From the NCBI GenBank assembly GCA_013373445.1, contig JABXHV010000072.1, positions 1 through 43,911 of the forward strand: a stretch of DNA of 43,911 bases, written 5' to 3'. A program made the position numbers and the translations under genes. Under the pieces are notes generated by a model. It saw only the letters and a program-made list of their open reading frames with translations. It was not told where the DNA came from and made no database searches. This stretch comes from Paracoccaceae bacterium. Lineage in GTDB: Bacteria > Pseudomonadota > Alphaproteobacteria > Rhizobiales > Stappiaceae. Numbering within the stretch: position 1 is the first letter of the stretch; the number at the start of each line of letters is the position of its first letter. Below, one piece after another: positions 42,875 to 43,911 of this stretch.

Positions 42875-43911
42875 ATGTCGGATTCTGACGACGACACGGG
42901 CATTCCGGCTCCGGAAGGACAAACGGAATTAATTGATACCGACTACGAAATTGGACAGGATAATCTGGAGGGTCAGGTTGGTCCGTTTGGTTTCGATGTT
43001 CACAATCCCGTCTTTATGGTATCTGGCCTCACAATTGTGGCCTTTGTTTTTTATGCCTTGGCACTGCCGGTGCAAGCAGGCGCGATTTTCGGTTGGTTGC
43101 GTCCCTGGCTGACCTCGACATTTGATTGGTTTTTCCTTGGGGCTGCCAATATTTTTGTGCTGTTTTGTCTGTTTCTGATCGTCAGCCCTTGGGGCAAGGT
43201 CAGGCTGGGCGGCAAGGAAGCCACGCCTGATTATACCTATGTAGGTTGGTTTGCGATGCTGTTTGCCGCTGGCATGGGCATTGGCTTGATGTTCTTCGGC
43301 GTTTTGGAGCCGGTCTATCACATGGCCATTTCGCAGCCTCTGGGAACACCATCGCCCTTTGATGCGGACGGGGCCCTGATCCCGGGTAACGTTGAAGCAG
43401 CCAAATCGATGGGTCTTGCGGCAACAATCTATCACTGGGGCCTCCACCCCTGGGCAATCTACGCTGTTGTGGCCCTCGCTCTGGCGCTTTTTTCCTACAA
43501 CAAGGGTCTGCCGCTGACCATTCGATCCGCCTTTCATCCGATCTTCGGTGATCGGGTTTGGGGATGGACCGGCCATGTCATTGACATTCTGGCGGTGTTC
43601 GCAACGCTCTTTGGTCTCGCCACATCGCTTGGCTTTGGCGCTCAACAGGCGAACGCAGGTCTGAATCACGTCTTCGGTATCCCGATTAACGTCTCGGTTC
43701 AGGTGGTTCTGATCACTGTGATTACCGGGATTGCGTTGGTATCCGTTCTGCGGGGCCTTGATGGCGGCGTGAAGGTGCTGTCCGAAATCAACATGGGCAT
43801 TGCCGCCCTGTTGCTGCTCTTCGTGCTGATAGCTGGACCGACACTGCTTATTCTGACCGATTTTGGTGAAGGTCTCGTGGCCTATGCCAAGGATATTGTA
43901 CCACTCTCCAA
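42875..43911 (+). CDS. BCCT-family betaine/choline/carnitine transporter, N-terminal part (3' end outside window)
   Basis: Sodium- or proton-coupled carrier for quaternary ammonium osmolytes. About 345 codons are visible of a protein usually 500-650 aa. An acidic cytosolic N-terminus (1-42) precedes several hydrophobic segments. BCCT landmarks are MGIGLMFFGVLEP (the glycine stretch of TM3), ATIYHWGLHPWAIYAVVALALA, and FATLFGLATSLGFGAQQANAGL. ATG at 42875 has GAGGAGGAA upstream. The frame is open to the window end. The substrate (betaine, choline, DMSP or ectoine) cannot be told. Confidence 0.93.
   Translation, partial: MSDSDDDTGIPAPEGQTELIDTDYEIGQDNLEGQVGPFGFDVHNPVFMVSGLTIVAFVFYALALPVQAGAIFGWLRPWLTSTFDWFFLGAANIFVLFCLFLIVSPWGKVRLGGKEATPDYTYVGWFAMLFAAGMGIGLMFFGVLEPVYHMAISQPLGTPSPFDADGALIPGNVEAAKSMGLAATIYHWGLHPWAIYAVVALALALFSYNKGLPLTIRSAFHPIFGDRVWGWTGHVIDILAVFATLFGLATSLGFGAQQANAGLNHVFGIPINVSVQVVLITVITGIALVSVLRGLDGGVKVLSEINMGIAALLLLFVLIAGPTLLILTDFGEGLVAYAKDIVPLS

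Overview
The window is a gene-dense chromosomal segment of an alphaproteobacterium, most likely a Hyphomicrobiales member close to the marine Stappiaceae (Roseibium/Labrenzia-like). That placement is inference. It rests on moderate GC, an ornithine-lipid acyltransferase of the OlsB type, the FxsA / TimA (Tim44-like) / MltA / Smr / HTH block, the glnD-murJ-trpS order, a C-terminal helix-hairpin-helix tail of a kind I know from proteins of this order, and a BCCT osmolyte carrier. I saw no rRNA, tRNA, CRISPR array, insertion sequence, prophage or integrase. Almost every gene is a recognisable core or common accessory gene, and none looks frameshifted. The first gene (rdgB) and the last (BCCT carrier) are cut by the window edges.

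Layout. 1-1.5 kb: rdgB end and hemW, translationally coupled. 1.6-4.7 kb: an intracellular polyhydroxybutyrate depolymerase with an unusual C-terminal HhH extension, a DUF2852 membrane protein and a YgjP-type metallohydrolase, all on plus. 4.7-16.9 kb: mostly minus strand, with a class A PBP, (DUF1330 on plus), OlsB, a hybrid histidine kinase, ComM, DNA polymerase I and an acyltransferase-3 membrane protein. 16.9-20.6 kb: fxsA diverging from a tight timA-mltA-smr-xre operon. 20.7-27.9 kb: glnD, murJ, trpS, an agmatinase-type ureohydrolase and a YbjQ protein on plus. 28.1-32.7 kb: cysK, a HAD phosphatase, dut, coaBC and an LpoA-like lipoprotein on minus. 32.9-36.2 kb: rsmI, yraN, gshB and a DUF533/TerB-like protein on plus. 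36.2-41.9 kb: modABC followed almost without gap by a DctB-like sensor kinase and a DctD-like sigma54 response regulator. 41.9-43.9 kb: a small PptA-type tautomerase (minus), then a universal stress protein and the start of a BCCT carrier.

Functional themes are cell envelope (PBP1A, MltA, MurJ, LpoA-like, OlsB, TimA), DNA repair and precursor sanitation (RdgB, PolA, ComM, Smr, Dut), nitrogen control (GlnD, ureohydrolase), storage polymer use (PhaZ) and stress or osmolyte uptake (Usp, BCCT).

The non-coding parts carry several readable signals: a three-unit Pho-box-like repeat upstream of olsB, an alphaproteobacterial-type LexA box (GTTC-N7-GTTC) upstream of comM, a possible CtrA site between the PBP and DUF1330 genes, TGC-rich possible PhaR sites upstream of phaZ, a perfect 10-bp inverted repeat directly before the modA ribosome-binding site, and six well-formed intrinsic terminators. 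The best candidates for something under-described are the PhaZ-HhH fusion and the modABC plus DctBD-like five-gene cluster. I see no clearly novel defence or mobile system.
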